Assembly (NCBI GenBank): GCA_015657535.1
Contig: JADHZB010000690.1
Location: 67,823-131,822, forward strand
From: Nephromyces sp. MM_2019
Taxonomy: Eukaryota > Apicomplexa > Aconoidasida > Nephromycida
Direction: 5' to 3'
DNA length: 64,000 nt
Below, one piece after another: positions 25,101 to 36,900 of the stretch. The position numbers were made by a program, and so were the translations under genes. Under the pieces are notes generated by a model. The model worked only from the letters and a program-made list of their open reading frames with translations, had not been told where the DNA came from and did no database searches. Numbering within the stretch: position 1 is the first letter of the stretch; every line of letters starts with the position of its first letter.

Positions 25101-28100
25101 ACCAAATTCGTCGTATGTAGAAGACACAATTCAACTCCATATAAGGTACCACTGACAGTAACAAAAGATCAATCAGCTCTCTACGCCAGCTAGCAAACAT
25201 TTTCATAAAATTGACACTTTCACCGCAAACCGAGGCGCTTCACATGATTAGAAGAGGGTGGTATACAAAATGCGATGCACTATGAATTCGACTATACTCC
25301 CAAGAATCGAAAGTGTGCCCCGGGGGGGCTTAAACACCCGATTTCATCTCGTTGGAAACTTACATCTAATATGACGAACAGTGTGAAGTCTGCCAACTAA
25401 ATACTTGCATTCTCATGACTATGCCGAGAAAAATGAATCTATTGCACATCACATCTTCAGCCTCAACTATAAAAATTCGTTATCTTCGGAGCGAACCTGA
25501 TTTGGCTCCCTTCAAAGAAAAGAATTTTGACCTCACACAAGGCTTTACATGACGATTGCTGCATCAGTATCTGTAGGAAATTGGCAACATGATGGGGACA
25601 CTTTAATAATCCAATTCAAGCACACCACCATGACAAGGCTGATCATATGTATACAAATTGCCAATGGCGCTTCCGAGAGCCTGTACACGTTGGAAGGAGG
25701 TGCTGCGTCTTCGAAAGGCTAAATACATAGTATGAGTAAACTAGCTCCAAGAAGCTTGACCACAAAGAGTTGTTGGCCTTGTTACCACTAGTATAAGATC
25801 AGGTGGTCTATTAAGACATACCCCGTTCAGCCTATGTCGCTGGTATGAAACAAAATATTTCTACAGCTTGGTGCTCATTGTTTGTTACTCAATCGATGTC
25901 ATATAGAAACCCATATTGTACATTCTATCGGTATTACCCTCGTGGCGCTACCAGCAAGTTCTGGTTCTTCGTGGTCGTAACAAAATCGTGTGGTTACTTA
26001 GGAAGCTCATTTAGGTAATTGTACTATCGATAAATTTCGAACTGGTGCAACTTTCAAGACAATCGAAATAGAGGGCTAAGAAGGTAAAGCTTGAACATCT
26101 GTTCTTTCTATGTGATAAAGCATAAAATAAGAATGGGATATCTTTGCCGGTCATGTAGCAGCCAAGTTAATTCCCTGCTACTCGATGGTAGGACAGGTTT
26201 TTTTCATTTGCTAGTATCTTGAGGGAACCTCTTTATGGGACAGCAGGTAAAAAGCAGCAAGCAACTGGCCCTTCTTCCAAAATTAAAAAATGAATCATAA
26301 TCAGATCCTTAATGCTAAAAGCGAACCTTTATGAAAGGAGCTTTTCTCCTTGTGTGTTATTAGCAAAGTTCGTGTACCTGCGATAACTTTTACTTTCTGG
26401 TGCTACTTTGGAGCACTTCGGCATAGGTGGCATTCGTAAAACAAGTAAGTAATAAATATATCACCTGGTAGCATATGTTGGATGATCCTGGTGGACTATC
26501 AATGTATATTTTATAGTTATCTGGTGATTACCAATCCGCTTACGAACCTAAACGCACTATGCAGGTACTGATTATGCATATAGTGCTACGATACGGAGGA
26601 CGCATTCTCCACGGAATTAAGGGATAAATTATGGTAGCTACTATACTTGAGAGACCTATGGTGGGGTTAGCCTCTGGATTGATACATGTATTTCGAGTGC
26701 TTGTTAGGAAAACCATCAAAAAAATTAGCACCAGCAGTAATTTTGAAAGCTGGCCTTCTTGTTTCTGCGCTATAAACCATTGCTGCATGCTTTTGTAAGC
26801 TCTAGGAAGGTATCGACACTTTAATTTGAGAGGCCTTCACCGTACTATTGAATTATGTTGATATAGGCAGATAGCGCCGATTCCAGTTTTAATTTTTTCA
26901 CAAGTTAATGAAAGCAGCATGTACTTCTAGAAAAACGAATATTTTACAAGCGTTGGCGAAATGAAACGGTAAATTCTTTTTTTTAGAATTTTAAATACGG
27001 GGGGGAGTCAATTTCTCAAATATACACTCATGTCTTCACATGTTGAAGCATGGAGATTAAACTTCCTAGTAAGTACCAACGATGTGACATCTTATTCGCG
27101 CTTTCAAACGGCGGTATATTATTATGCTAGCAAGTTGATAAAGTTATATATTTTGCTTTTGCTTAGGAATTTATTAAAAGTGCCATAAAAAGCTGCCATC
27201 ATATTTTTTTCAAGGTATCTTCTTGCATGAATGAAATCGGAATGGTCCGTGTACGTGTATATAAGCACGAAATGTAGATACTGAGCTTTCTCACAAAACT
27301 AACCACCACGGTGGTTTTCTATTTACAAAATTTCGTAAAAACAAGTAAATTACATGCTAACTTAGCATGGTAAATGATTTGGTTGCGTTGACATGTCTCG
27401 CGGTGTACCTGCTAAATTCCTTGAAAGTGTTTTTCCAAAGGGTAAAACTGGTAGTTTTAATATTAAAACTTCACATCTGGTATTACCAAAGTGACCAACA
27501 CATTAAATGAGATGAATCAAAGTTACATCTACTTTAAAAACATCGATTGAGCGCTTATTCGTGTATATCGCATATATGAGCAACATCTTAGGCTTCGAGG
27601 GAGCCATAGTCTTCTGGATGCACAGCAGTATCTAACGATTTACGGTCCAGTATCTTATTGTTTAGTAGGAAGGCCAGGGCATGATTTTTGAATCATTCCT
27701 GATATTAATGAAGGATCCCATATAGTGATATCCTTTACAGCTGGGCGGCAAAAGAAAGTCAGGAAAAGTTCAATAGAGAGAGGTTGAATATGTTAAAGTA
27801 CTAATCACATTCCAAAGCATTTTATAGTTTTAAAATCTAGTTATCGTCAATGCCTTCTTCAGCCTTTGTTCGAAAATCAGGAAATTTAACCAAAAATATT
27901 AATCAGCAAGACGATGGCGCTGTACGAGATAAATAGTTGCGCTTCGAGCTAAATTGAAAAAATTGATTCGAAGCGTGTATTCCACAGCAATTTGGTGTCG
28001 ATACGTTTTACACCTATTTTTCTAAGATGCTTGATAGATGTTGCACAAGAAACTTGTCCTTAGTAAGGGGTATATACAATCTGGTTTTGTCATGCTTAAT

Positions 28101-29331
28101 GAAAAATTATAAAGTTTGGCTTAATTCAAAACTTGCAAGCACGCAAAAAGCTACACACACCAACACACACAAGCAAGACAAAAAAAGCACGCACAAATAC
28201 CAGCACAAACAAAAACTGAAATACGCACTTAATTTCCTTAAGCCTGTTGCCTTGTTGGTGTATGTCATGTCAACAAATTACTCAGCTAAAGTAGCTAAAA
28301 GAATTTTAGATAGGGCAAGCAAGCGGCCCGATGAAAGTTTTGCTTGCTGTTGGTGCCTTTGCTTTTTAGCTTTGTTTCCCTTATATTGAGAGGTGAATTG
28401 GTAATAATATACAATTTTAATACCTAAATGAACTGTAGGCTTTAGAATTTTCTTTGACTATTCCTCGTTATAAAAGTCTGCAATGTATATACAGCCTCTC
28501 TGTATGATGCTACCGAGGACTTAGCGGCTCGTGTCGCTTGCCCCTGTAGGTCAAAAGCCACTTAATGATATTTATTTCGCGGTCATTTTCAATAATGAAG
28601 CATGGAACATATACACCTATACAAGAAGCTTTCGCTTTTCTAATTTGCTGATGAATACAATACTGCAGTGTTTATAATATCGGAAGCATCGCAAAACAAG
28701 AAACATGCCAGTTACTTTATTTTCGTCTGGATCATCCAAGAACAGTCTCTGCTTGAGAAGCACATACGGCCTGAATATCACGCGTGGTAGGTTAATCGAC
28801 AGCATATGAATATCGTAAACAAAAGGGTAGTGACCAACTTAGCAACTTGCTCTTATTTTTGTGCATTTTTTTATTTTGATATATCACATGTGCTACCAGT
28901 TGAATAGAAAGGGTATTTTGGTGTCATTAGCAAGTTATTCTTACATTTTTGACGGTTTAACAATAAAAATTGCAACCCTTCACAATATAAAATAATTGCT
29001 GAAAAAGATAAATAAATTAAACTTCAAAAATTTGCACACTAACTTTTTAAGGCTAAAATAAATAAGCAAATTTTAATCAGGCTATTTTTACAAACTTTTG
29101 AAAAAAACAAGTATGACGCATCTGAAAATCGCCTGCTTCTCTACTCCATGTATTTCAACAGTTCCCCTGTTTTACGTTCCAATCATTTTTCACCCTTAGT
29201 TTTTAACTATACTGCAAAAAGTCGCGTGTCATGTTGAAATTCTTTTTTTGGGCCGATGATGGGGATATGTAATGCCCCAGGCTAGAATAAAAAATTTTTT
29301 TCTAAGCAGTTGTAAAGATATTATATTATAG
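22104..29331. other. AT-rich gene-poor stretch; ends of flanking genes unresolved
   Basis: Should contain the 5' exon(s) and promoter of the minus-strand SUMO ligase gene and the 5' exon(s) of the plus-strand telobox gene, but neither start was found. The piece 24.3-28 kb has fewer A/T homopolymers than its surroundings and may hold decayed element remains. A 26-base direct repeat (GACTTGAGCAGAATGTGAAG...) occurs at 23797-23822 and 23848-23873. No tRNA or rRNA was seen. Confidence 0.4.
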
Positions 29332-30929
29332 GAGCTACACAGCACAAGCCACCGGCTACCTGGGCTCTAATTCAAAAAGTGCTATGTTATTATGAGAGGC
29401 ATATTTCGAAGTTTCAAGCTGAACTACATAAAGTATCCCGAGAGGCTGTCCAAATGCGGACGCATTTATTGAAGCAGCTGGCTTTAAGTCAATTTCACAT
29501 CGGTTACCTACAGCAAATGCTAATAAAAAACTCTAAAGGCAATATACGAGGTACCTAGACAAGTAGGATAACTTAACTCGCTTTGAGTAGTAGAATTTTG
29601 CGGATATAGGTGCCAAAATGAATATCTGGGGTGATCATAGAAATGAACAACGCCAGAGCGTAAAACAATCTAGGCAATCATTAATGGACTACAAAAATGG
29701 TATATATATGATGTGGCGTTATGAGGGTGCTCTAATGCAGTGTATAACTATGTTCTCAACTTTTGTAAACTTTGCAGTGGGGCTTGCTACTGTAACCCCT
29801 GCTTATGAGATAAGCGACACTAAGTCCGATGAAACGGCTCCAACGGTAAATACTTCTTGTGTTATGCTTTGAAAAGCTTCTTGCCATACCTGTTCTTCTT
29901 GTTTTTAAAAGCTCCCTGCTTCCAAAGTACTATTTAGGCGTAAAAAAGTGAAGTCTGAAGCTTGTCGCCATAGTAAGTGTAAAACTTTGTTAGGGAATTA
30001 GATTCTTTGCTAATATACCCATAATACTGGTGATACCTTGCCTTGCCTTCTTTCTTAAAGTATCATCTCAGGAACAACTACCCAGAAAAGATGAAAAAAT
30101 TTCTAGTTGTGACGGTGAGCTTACTATTTCAAGCGCTAGTCAGTCCTTTCCAAGACTAACGACTAAAGTATCTTAAGAAGACTCTCATTTCACCTTTTAC
30201 TGGAAACCTTATTTCCGTTTTCAGTACCTTCCTGCATAGACCCATATCATCGTACTGAAGCATCTGACTCCAAAGGTATAAAAAAATTGCATGAACTGCA
30301 ATAAACTGCCGTAATTTAAGCCGTGTTATACAGTGTGGTAAATTGTACTGCTTTGTTATCTCAAGGTTTATTGGTTACTAAAAATATAAAAATTGGAGTA
30401 AACGTGAAGGAAATTGAGGCAAAACCTTTTAAAACCCAAGAACATCAACTTATTGTAAGCTGCATAATGTTGTGCTTCCTACGAGATAACTAAATAGCAA
30501 CTTGCACGTAATTTTTAATAACTAGATATAATACAGCTCAGAGCAGTTGTTGCATAAGGAGAGACTATTTTGCCAATATTTATATATATGAAGTTAGCTA
30601 AGCGGCCTATATCGTAATTTCAGGACAGCGTTAAGGGACTGAGAAGACCTCGAAGACGTTGGACTTCCGAAGGTTTTTCTTCTTTTTACAATGATTATAT
30701 TTGTTTCCATATAGTTGCTTGAGTATTTTTTCAAGAGGTTGATAATCTTAGACAAGGAGTTGCTAGATTCGGAACTTCAAACTGGAAAGTGATACTTCAT
30801 AACTTTAACTTTCCTACGTACCGGTAAGAACAATTTTACGACGTACTTAATATAAGTCTATCAACTATAATTTCGGGTTGCAGAAGCTCGATTGATTTGA
30901 AAGATAAGTGGAGAAACCTTAGTCAATGA
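29332..30929 (+). CDS. telobox-type Myb protein, nine visible mini-exons, 5' end missing
   Basis: Members of this family bind double-stranded telomere repeats (TRF, Taz1/Tbf1, plant TRFL/TRB). Exons: 29332-29550, 29610-29699, 29778-29845, 30072-30114, 30225-30275, 30366-30454, 30624-30672, 30736-30823, 30884-30929. All have AG/GT borders and phases match throughout, giving about 246 residues. Introns are 59-226 bases. The first exon encodes a charged, helix-prone stretch (KFQAELHKVSREAVQM). The last four exons encode a basic lead-in RRPRRRW, then TSEEVDNLRQGVARFG, SNWKVIL, and the C-terminal telobox signature IDLKDKWRNL, followed at once by SQ and TGA. The spaced tryptophans and the LKDKWRNL helix are the family hallmark, including the C-terminal placement seen in TRF. 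The upstream start exon is unknown (first visible exon begins in phase 1). The telomere role is inferred from the domain only. Confidence 0.82.
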
Positions 30930-33900
30930 AATCGAATTAAAAGCTGTGATGCGGTAAGCAGTAGGGGCGAGCTAGTCCCTTTTTTTAAGTGCCTGCCTGC
31001 CTAGTTTATTCAAAAAGCTTAGCTGATATTACTGCACTTTTTAATATATCTATTTTTCCCGGTGTTTATGCAGTTTCTAGAACGATAATAGATAAATTTG
31101 GCAAATGAAATTGCCGTTGTTTTAAATATTGTGCTTGTAGCATGCACTTAAAAATAAATAAAAATATTTCTACGTTTTAAGTTTATTGTATTAAAAAAAC
31201 TTGACTTCAAAAATAGCAAAGATTACAATTGTTTTTTTGCGGTATCATACAAAGTTTGCTGGAGCTCAGCTGCCATTGTTGTATTAACAAAAGACAGGCT
31301 TATAGCTTTCTTCTCATTTTATTGCTAATTCAGTTGAAATTTTAAAGTGATATAAAAAGCATTAAAATGCTTTGAAAGTTTTGTTTTTTTCTATTAAAGA
31401 CAAAATTTTCTATTGAATGCCCATTGATTACACAAGTTAAATAGTTATTGCATGGATAAAACTATAAAATTCTGAGTACACCTATATTAAGGTTTACATT
31501 TCCTCTAGAGTTTGGTTATTTTTTGCAAGCTGATTAATGACATATGGCTTTAAATATTCTTTTTAATTATTCCCAGGGTAAAAGTTTTTTTGCGGACTGA
31601 GATGAGTGGGGTGAGCTGTAGAGCTTTTTTCAATTTAAACATTTTTCGAATCTTTTTTGTAGCTTAAAAACTCCAACTTTATTAGGTGAATATTCTCTAT
31701 ATGTAGTGCTTTAGAATGGTGTGTCATACCAAAACTATTTATTTGAAAAAAAAGTAGTTACATTCAGAATTTTTTTATATTTAAAAGTTTGCAGCTTAAA
31801 AATTTCGATTCATAAAATTGTAATGCGGCCCAGTATCAAAATTTTGGCACGTAAATGCAATATACGTGCGTCTACAGCCATGTGTTTCAATAAGGAAGAA
31901 ATATGCAATTGAAATATGACGCCTTTTTTTAAGATGATCAAGTTTTGCTTCCATTACTTTACCTATTTTTCAAGGTGATACCCTTTCACGTTGTTACGGA
32001 ATGATTGAAATATGCTTTTGAGCAATTTATTTAGATGAACCCGCAAAAAATTGCTGTTTAAGAAAGCAGGAAGAGCGTAAAAAGCAAAGAACATGATATT
32101 TTACGCTAATTTTTTTAATGAAATAAAATTCCCCCATAATTTTATGCAATAAAGTTAATGTCATACTGCCGCTGCAGAATGTTATATCAAATTTTTACAT
32201 GACCTAAAAGTGAGTTTTATATTATAGATTCCTGAAGGTACTGGTAGTTGCACATAAGCAAGCTTTTTTCCTTATGAGCTTTCAGTATTTTAGTGCCAGT
32301 TTAGGGGTCAAAAAGCATTATTTTACTCTCGTATCCATGCTTTTATTATACAAGTTTTTTAAAGACATCTATAGCCTTGCCTGTTTAGCCGACAATTGGT
32401 GTGCAACACTTTTTTGGCTTTATGCTAAAAATGAAAGGTACTTCTAATAGCTAACTATAGCTTAGGTACTACTGATGAGGCTAAACTACCCTTAATACAT
32501 TTGATATTTATGGTAAAGAAACATCGTGCCCGCGAAAAGAATCTTTGATTGCTTAACATAGCCGCTACTTTCTATTCTTGAATTTTTTTTAAAATAAAAA
32601 ATTAAAATACAATTAAAGTTTTAAATAGGACTTACACGAAAGAATCTGCATAACTCAGTATGCTAGATAATCTAGCTTACAATCTTAGCTGCATGCTGTC
32701 CTTGTTTTAGATAGTTTGAATCAAAGTGATGGTATTATCTAGGTGATATCGAAATTTTGTTAAAATTATTTACACCACGTGGTCCTACAATAATTCCATA
32801 ACATCTTCCGCTGCAGTTTATAGTAATCATACTATTAACATTTTTAAAAAGAATTCAGATTGCTAAAAAAAATGCTTTTTGTTTTCAACTGGACCTATTA
32901 TGAGGTCCTTGTTAATTTTTTCGCTTTTTTGAGCTATAAAGTAGTGGTTGCTCTTGCAAGCACAATCTAAGCTTAGAATTTTGCATACCGTATGTCACTT
33001 TTAAACTGTATTAACTCTTATTTTATAAAGCTAGTAAGACATTAATTTTTTACTTCAAAATACAGTAAAAAAGTCTTTATGTACAAAAGGAAGCCCTAAA
33101 AAAAGTCATATTCATACTAGGCATTGGCTGGATAATAATTGAATTAAAGGTTCATTAAATTTAATGCACTATTTTTTTGATAAATAAGATTGAAGCAATC
33201 TTTCAATAAACCATCCTCATTTATGTCAAATTATGCATTCGCTGCGAATGCGGTCATCACGAAGATCTTTTTGGTGGCAAATAAATTGTTTGGCAGCTCT
33301 TTTTGCTAGTTGCCAGCAAATATATATAGGTTAACGGGTAGTATAAGCTATTGGATTTTTTTAATTTGGACAAGACATAATATTAATGACGTAGAAAAAT
33401 TTATTTTAAGGAAAAGCTTCACTTTAAAATGTATAATGAGATACTATAGATGACCAGCAAATTTTTTTATTGCTTCCATCAGGAGTTTAGGAATAAAGTG
33501 GAATGGGTTTCCAATCTACAACCAAATGCTTGTGCAATGAAATAAATGACTGTCTGCACAATGGCATTATGACGGAGTCGCTACCTAGTATACTAGGAGA
33601 AACTTTTAGGATAGTAAGACGATTGGCCCAAATGTATCGTTTACAGCATTATATGGTCAGAAATGCTGAACAACTCTAACGCATTGTGGAATGTTTAAAG
33701 GTGCTAAGTCAAGCAGGCTCACAATATATATGTTGCTGTATGCAAGCTATCCAAGAATATATGTGATACGACTATGGCTACTTCGTCAAGAAGATGAGGT
33801 TTTTGGAACCCTTATATTGCGCGATGTTTTTAGTGGGCTACCAATTTATATGTTCTATCGAGGGGCTTCAACCTGTTCTAAATGTATATGATTACCAATA

Positions 33901-36900
33901 TTGGCTTGTTGCATCATTCCAAGTAGGTTGATTTACTAGGCTGCATACCTTAAATTTTGAGTAATAAAATTTGTTGAGTAACCGAGAATAAAAAAGCGAA
34001 TTACCTATAAAGATACTTACCAATAGAAGTCACCTCAGCTTGTGAAAAAGCAAGTGGGTATTTACGATTAAGCAGTAAAGATATTCTATAGTAATCCCGT
34101 TATTTGATTGGAGGTCTTGGGCAAATAGGCATTGAGTATGCAGCAGAGGTATAATCTGCCATTATATGTGCACCAGCGTGGTTACGCACAAAAATAAGCT
34201 ATGCCATACGCTTGTAGTCACATAAGCTCAGTAGGAATACATGTGGTGCTTCTACTACCTACGTTAGTACGATACTTAGCGAGATTGCGGTGTGAGTAGC
34301 CTCCGAAAATTTTCTTCCAAGATAGCACTCAAGATGATCTCATTTTTAGTTAATAGCTTTGCTCGATTGCAAATCGCCACGATTTGCTGTTTAACAATTT
34401 TACTGGCTTTTCTCAAAAGGGGAAAACTGGCATGTAAACCCGCAGTATTTTAGTTCCAACGGTATTGAATGACTTTTATGCTATCTTCCGAATCGGTGAG
34501 AAATATCACTATTGCTACAACTGGAAAATTTTCCGGTATATGATTAAAGCAAAACATTAAAAGCATTCAGTAATATCCTAGAGGTGCTGTAACAACCTAT
34601 TCATAGCTTCGGCTCCGCGGTAAATCCCATAACTATAGCTGCAAAGTATTAGCTGTTGTTTTTTAATTTATAGCACCGTTTTTACAATGAACTGAAGCAA
34701 AGGAAAAAATAAACTTTTCACAGTATCATGGCCATTTAATTTTCTGAACGGAATAACAAGTAAAATGATAATTTTGATAATGCGTCGATGTCGTTTTACC
34801 AAAAAGTGAAAACCTACGTTTTTTACGCGCATTTGAGAGTGCTTTATAGCATTTAAGAGAGATGCCAAAACGACTTCGATAAACCTCAGTTTATTATAAC
34901 TATACAAATTAGGCTCCATTAGCTTTTTTGCCAGCTTTTCACTAATACAGCAAGCGGCTTAGATTTAAAAAATATTGTCATCTTAACTACTGTCCCAGTT
35001 TATGGGGTGCTTAAATTGAAAAGGAATAATCCTAAATTAAGAGAATCCTCTGTAGAGGCAACGGCGCATAAGAATTCCAAACCAAATCGTCTTATCCTCC
35101 TACAAAAAAATTACTTTCGTCATTGTACTCTAATGAAAGTTGCTTTACAGCGCAAAAATGCGCTAGGGAACGCTGATATAGTTGTAGATAATATCAGTAC
35201 GAAAGATAATCTAAAAGCTATTCCAAAAAAAAACTGTATCAAGTTTGAAAGCTATACCTATAAGAGTAGTATCAAATGTTAGCATTGGATTGAATTGTCA
35301 GGAACTCTGCCGTAAGTTTGAAAGATGCAGACAGGATGAACAAAAAAATTCATAGCCTACTTGATGAGCTGAGGAGGCTATAATTCATCTTTATGCTTGC
35401 TTCTCGTGCTGCTGTCGGTTCCTAATGATCACTGTATAGGAGTTGCACACAGTTGCAAAAAAAATCAAAAATGGGAGTCCTTCAAAAGTAATTAACTTGG
35501 GATGGAGTCCATTTCTTCCCTTAAGGCCTTATGAAACGCGCGCATGCAAATGAATGTTAGAATGGTTTTCCTTGTCTACTGTAGACACTGATCCTTCTCA
35601 AGGATCTTCGCAGCAGAATAGACTGAGGTTCAAATGTCCGCGTATGCCTTTCAATGTTTTTATTGGGCTAAGCCGCTAAGGCACCGCTGGCGTACTGCGA
35701 TTTAACAACATTCAGCGCAAGCAGCTATATAGCAGAAGCTACTTCAGTTCTCTTCCTTGCCAATTACCATCACATAGCATAGCTGGTGTACCGCTGATTA
35801 TTGACGCGCATATATTTTTTTTATGTGGCCTGCCTATGGTATGAGCAAGCCAGTTATCATTTGTTTTGTCTAAAGAAGTAACTTATGTAGAATGGTTGCA
35901 AGAAAGGTAGTCATGGGGATTGATATATCCAGTGATATAGAATGCTTTTCTACTAATGGAAATATTTGCTATATTACCACGGTCACTTTCAGGGTTAAAA
36001 ACAATGATGTGAGCTTTATTATTCCAGTAGCCCAGGAAACAAACCTTTTTTTTAACAAATTAAACGGTTAAAAATATTGGGTCGATTGTTTAGAATTGAA
36101 GCGTCTGGGCATAACAGGAAATGGTAGCATGGCTTCCGTTCTCGTCCAGCCAATTTTTATATTAAATCCAAGATGGAACGATGATAGCAATGCATTTCGT
36201 CAAAAATATTTAATCCAATTATCACTGCGTGCTTAATATGTAGTGACATACACATTTTTGCATATGTACAACACGCCTGATAAGTTCAGTACAAACTGCC
36301 TAAGCTGGGGCACACTAGAATATAGCTTCTAGCATGCGGGGAGCTGTTCTTGCGTTGACTTTTTCATAAGTGTAAAAATATAAACCATTGTAAACATCTG
36401 AGGAAATTACAAGTTAAACATTGTGCACAGTTACACGCCTCCTTTTGAGACTACCTTACATGTAGAAAATGCGATTCAAACTAGCGATTGAGGTTTACCT
36501 CTCCGCATAATAGTAGGCACTCTACTTTAGTATATTGCGAACAAAGTTAGACATGTATAACGCTTTTCATTTGTTTTCTTTATGCTTTATTTGAAGTTGT
36601 AGTCTGATTGTCGATTCTACTGCCGTAACTCCCGCATGTCTTGCGGTAAACCTTTGTAGCAGGAATGAGTGCAGTGTTTGCCGCTATAAAAATATGCCAA
36701 GTTATTTAAGTTATCAAGGAACCTTCAAGTAAAGGTTTAGCACCCCGATGGCCAGTTAAAAAACTCTGCCTATAGACATCCGGAAAAGTTTAATAAGTAG
36801 ACTAGAAGGTCACGGCTGCGAAACATTTTTAATTAGCCCTCAACGTGCCTTACAGTCAGTCACCAGAAATATGCTAGAGCTAAGCCATGTCACTGCAGAT

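Noticed and set aside
34014..34026. ATACTTACC, like the 5' end of U1 snRNA
   Set aside because: No Sm site or U1 stems follow; it is simply the complement of a donor-like GGTAAGTAT.
7141..34566. Idea that TAA is read as a sense codon in this genome
   Set aside because: The long exons of the IBTK-like, ApiAP2, LSG1 and SUMO-ligase genes contain no in-frame TAA, TAG or TGA, so a general reassignment does not fit.
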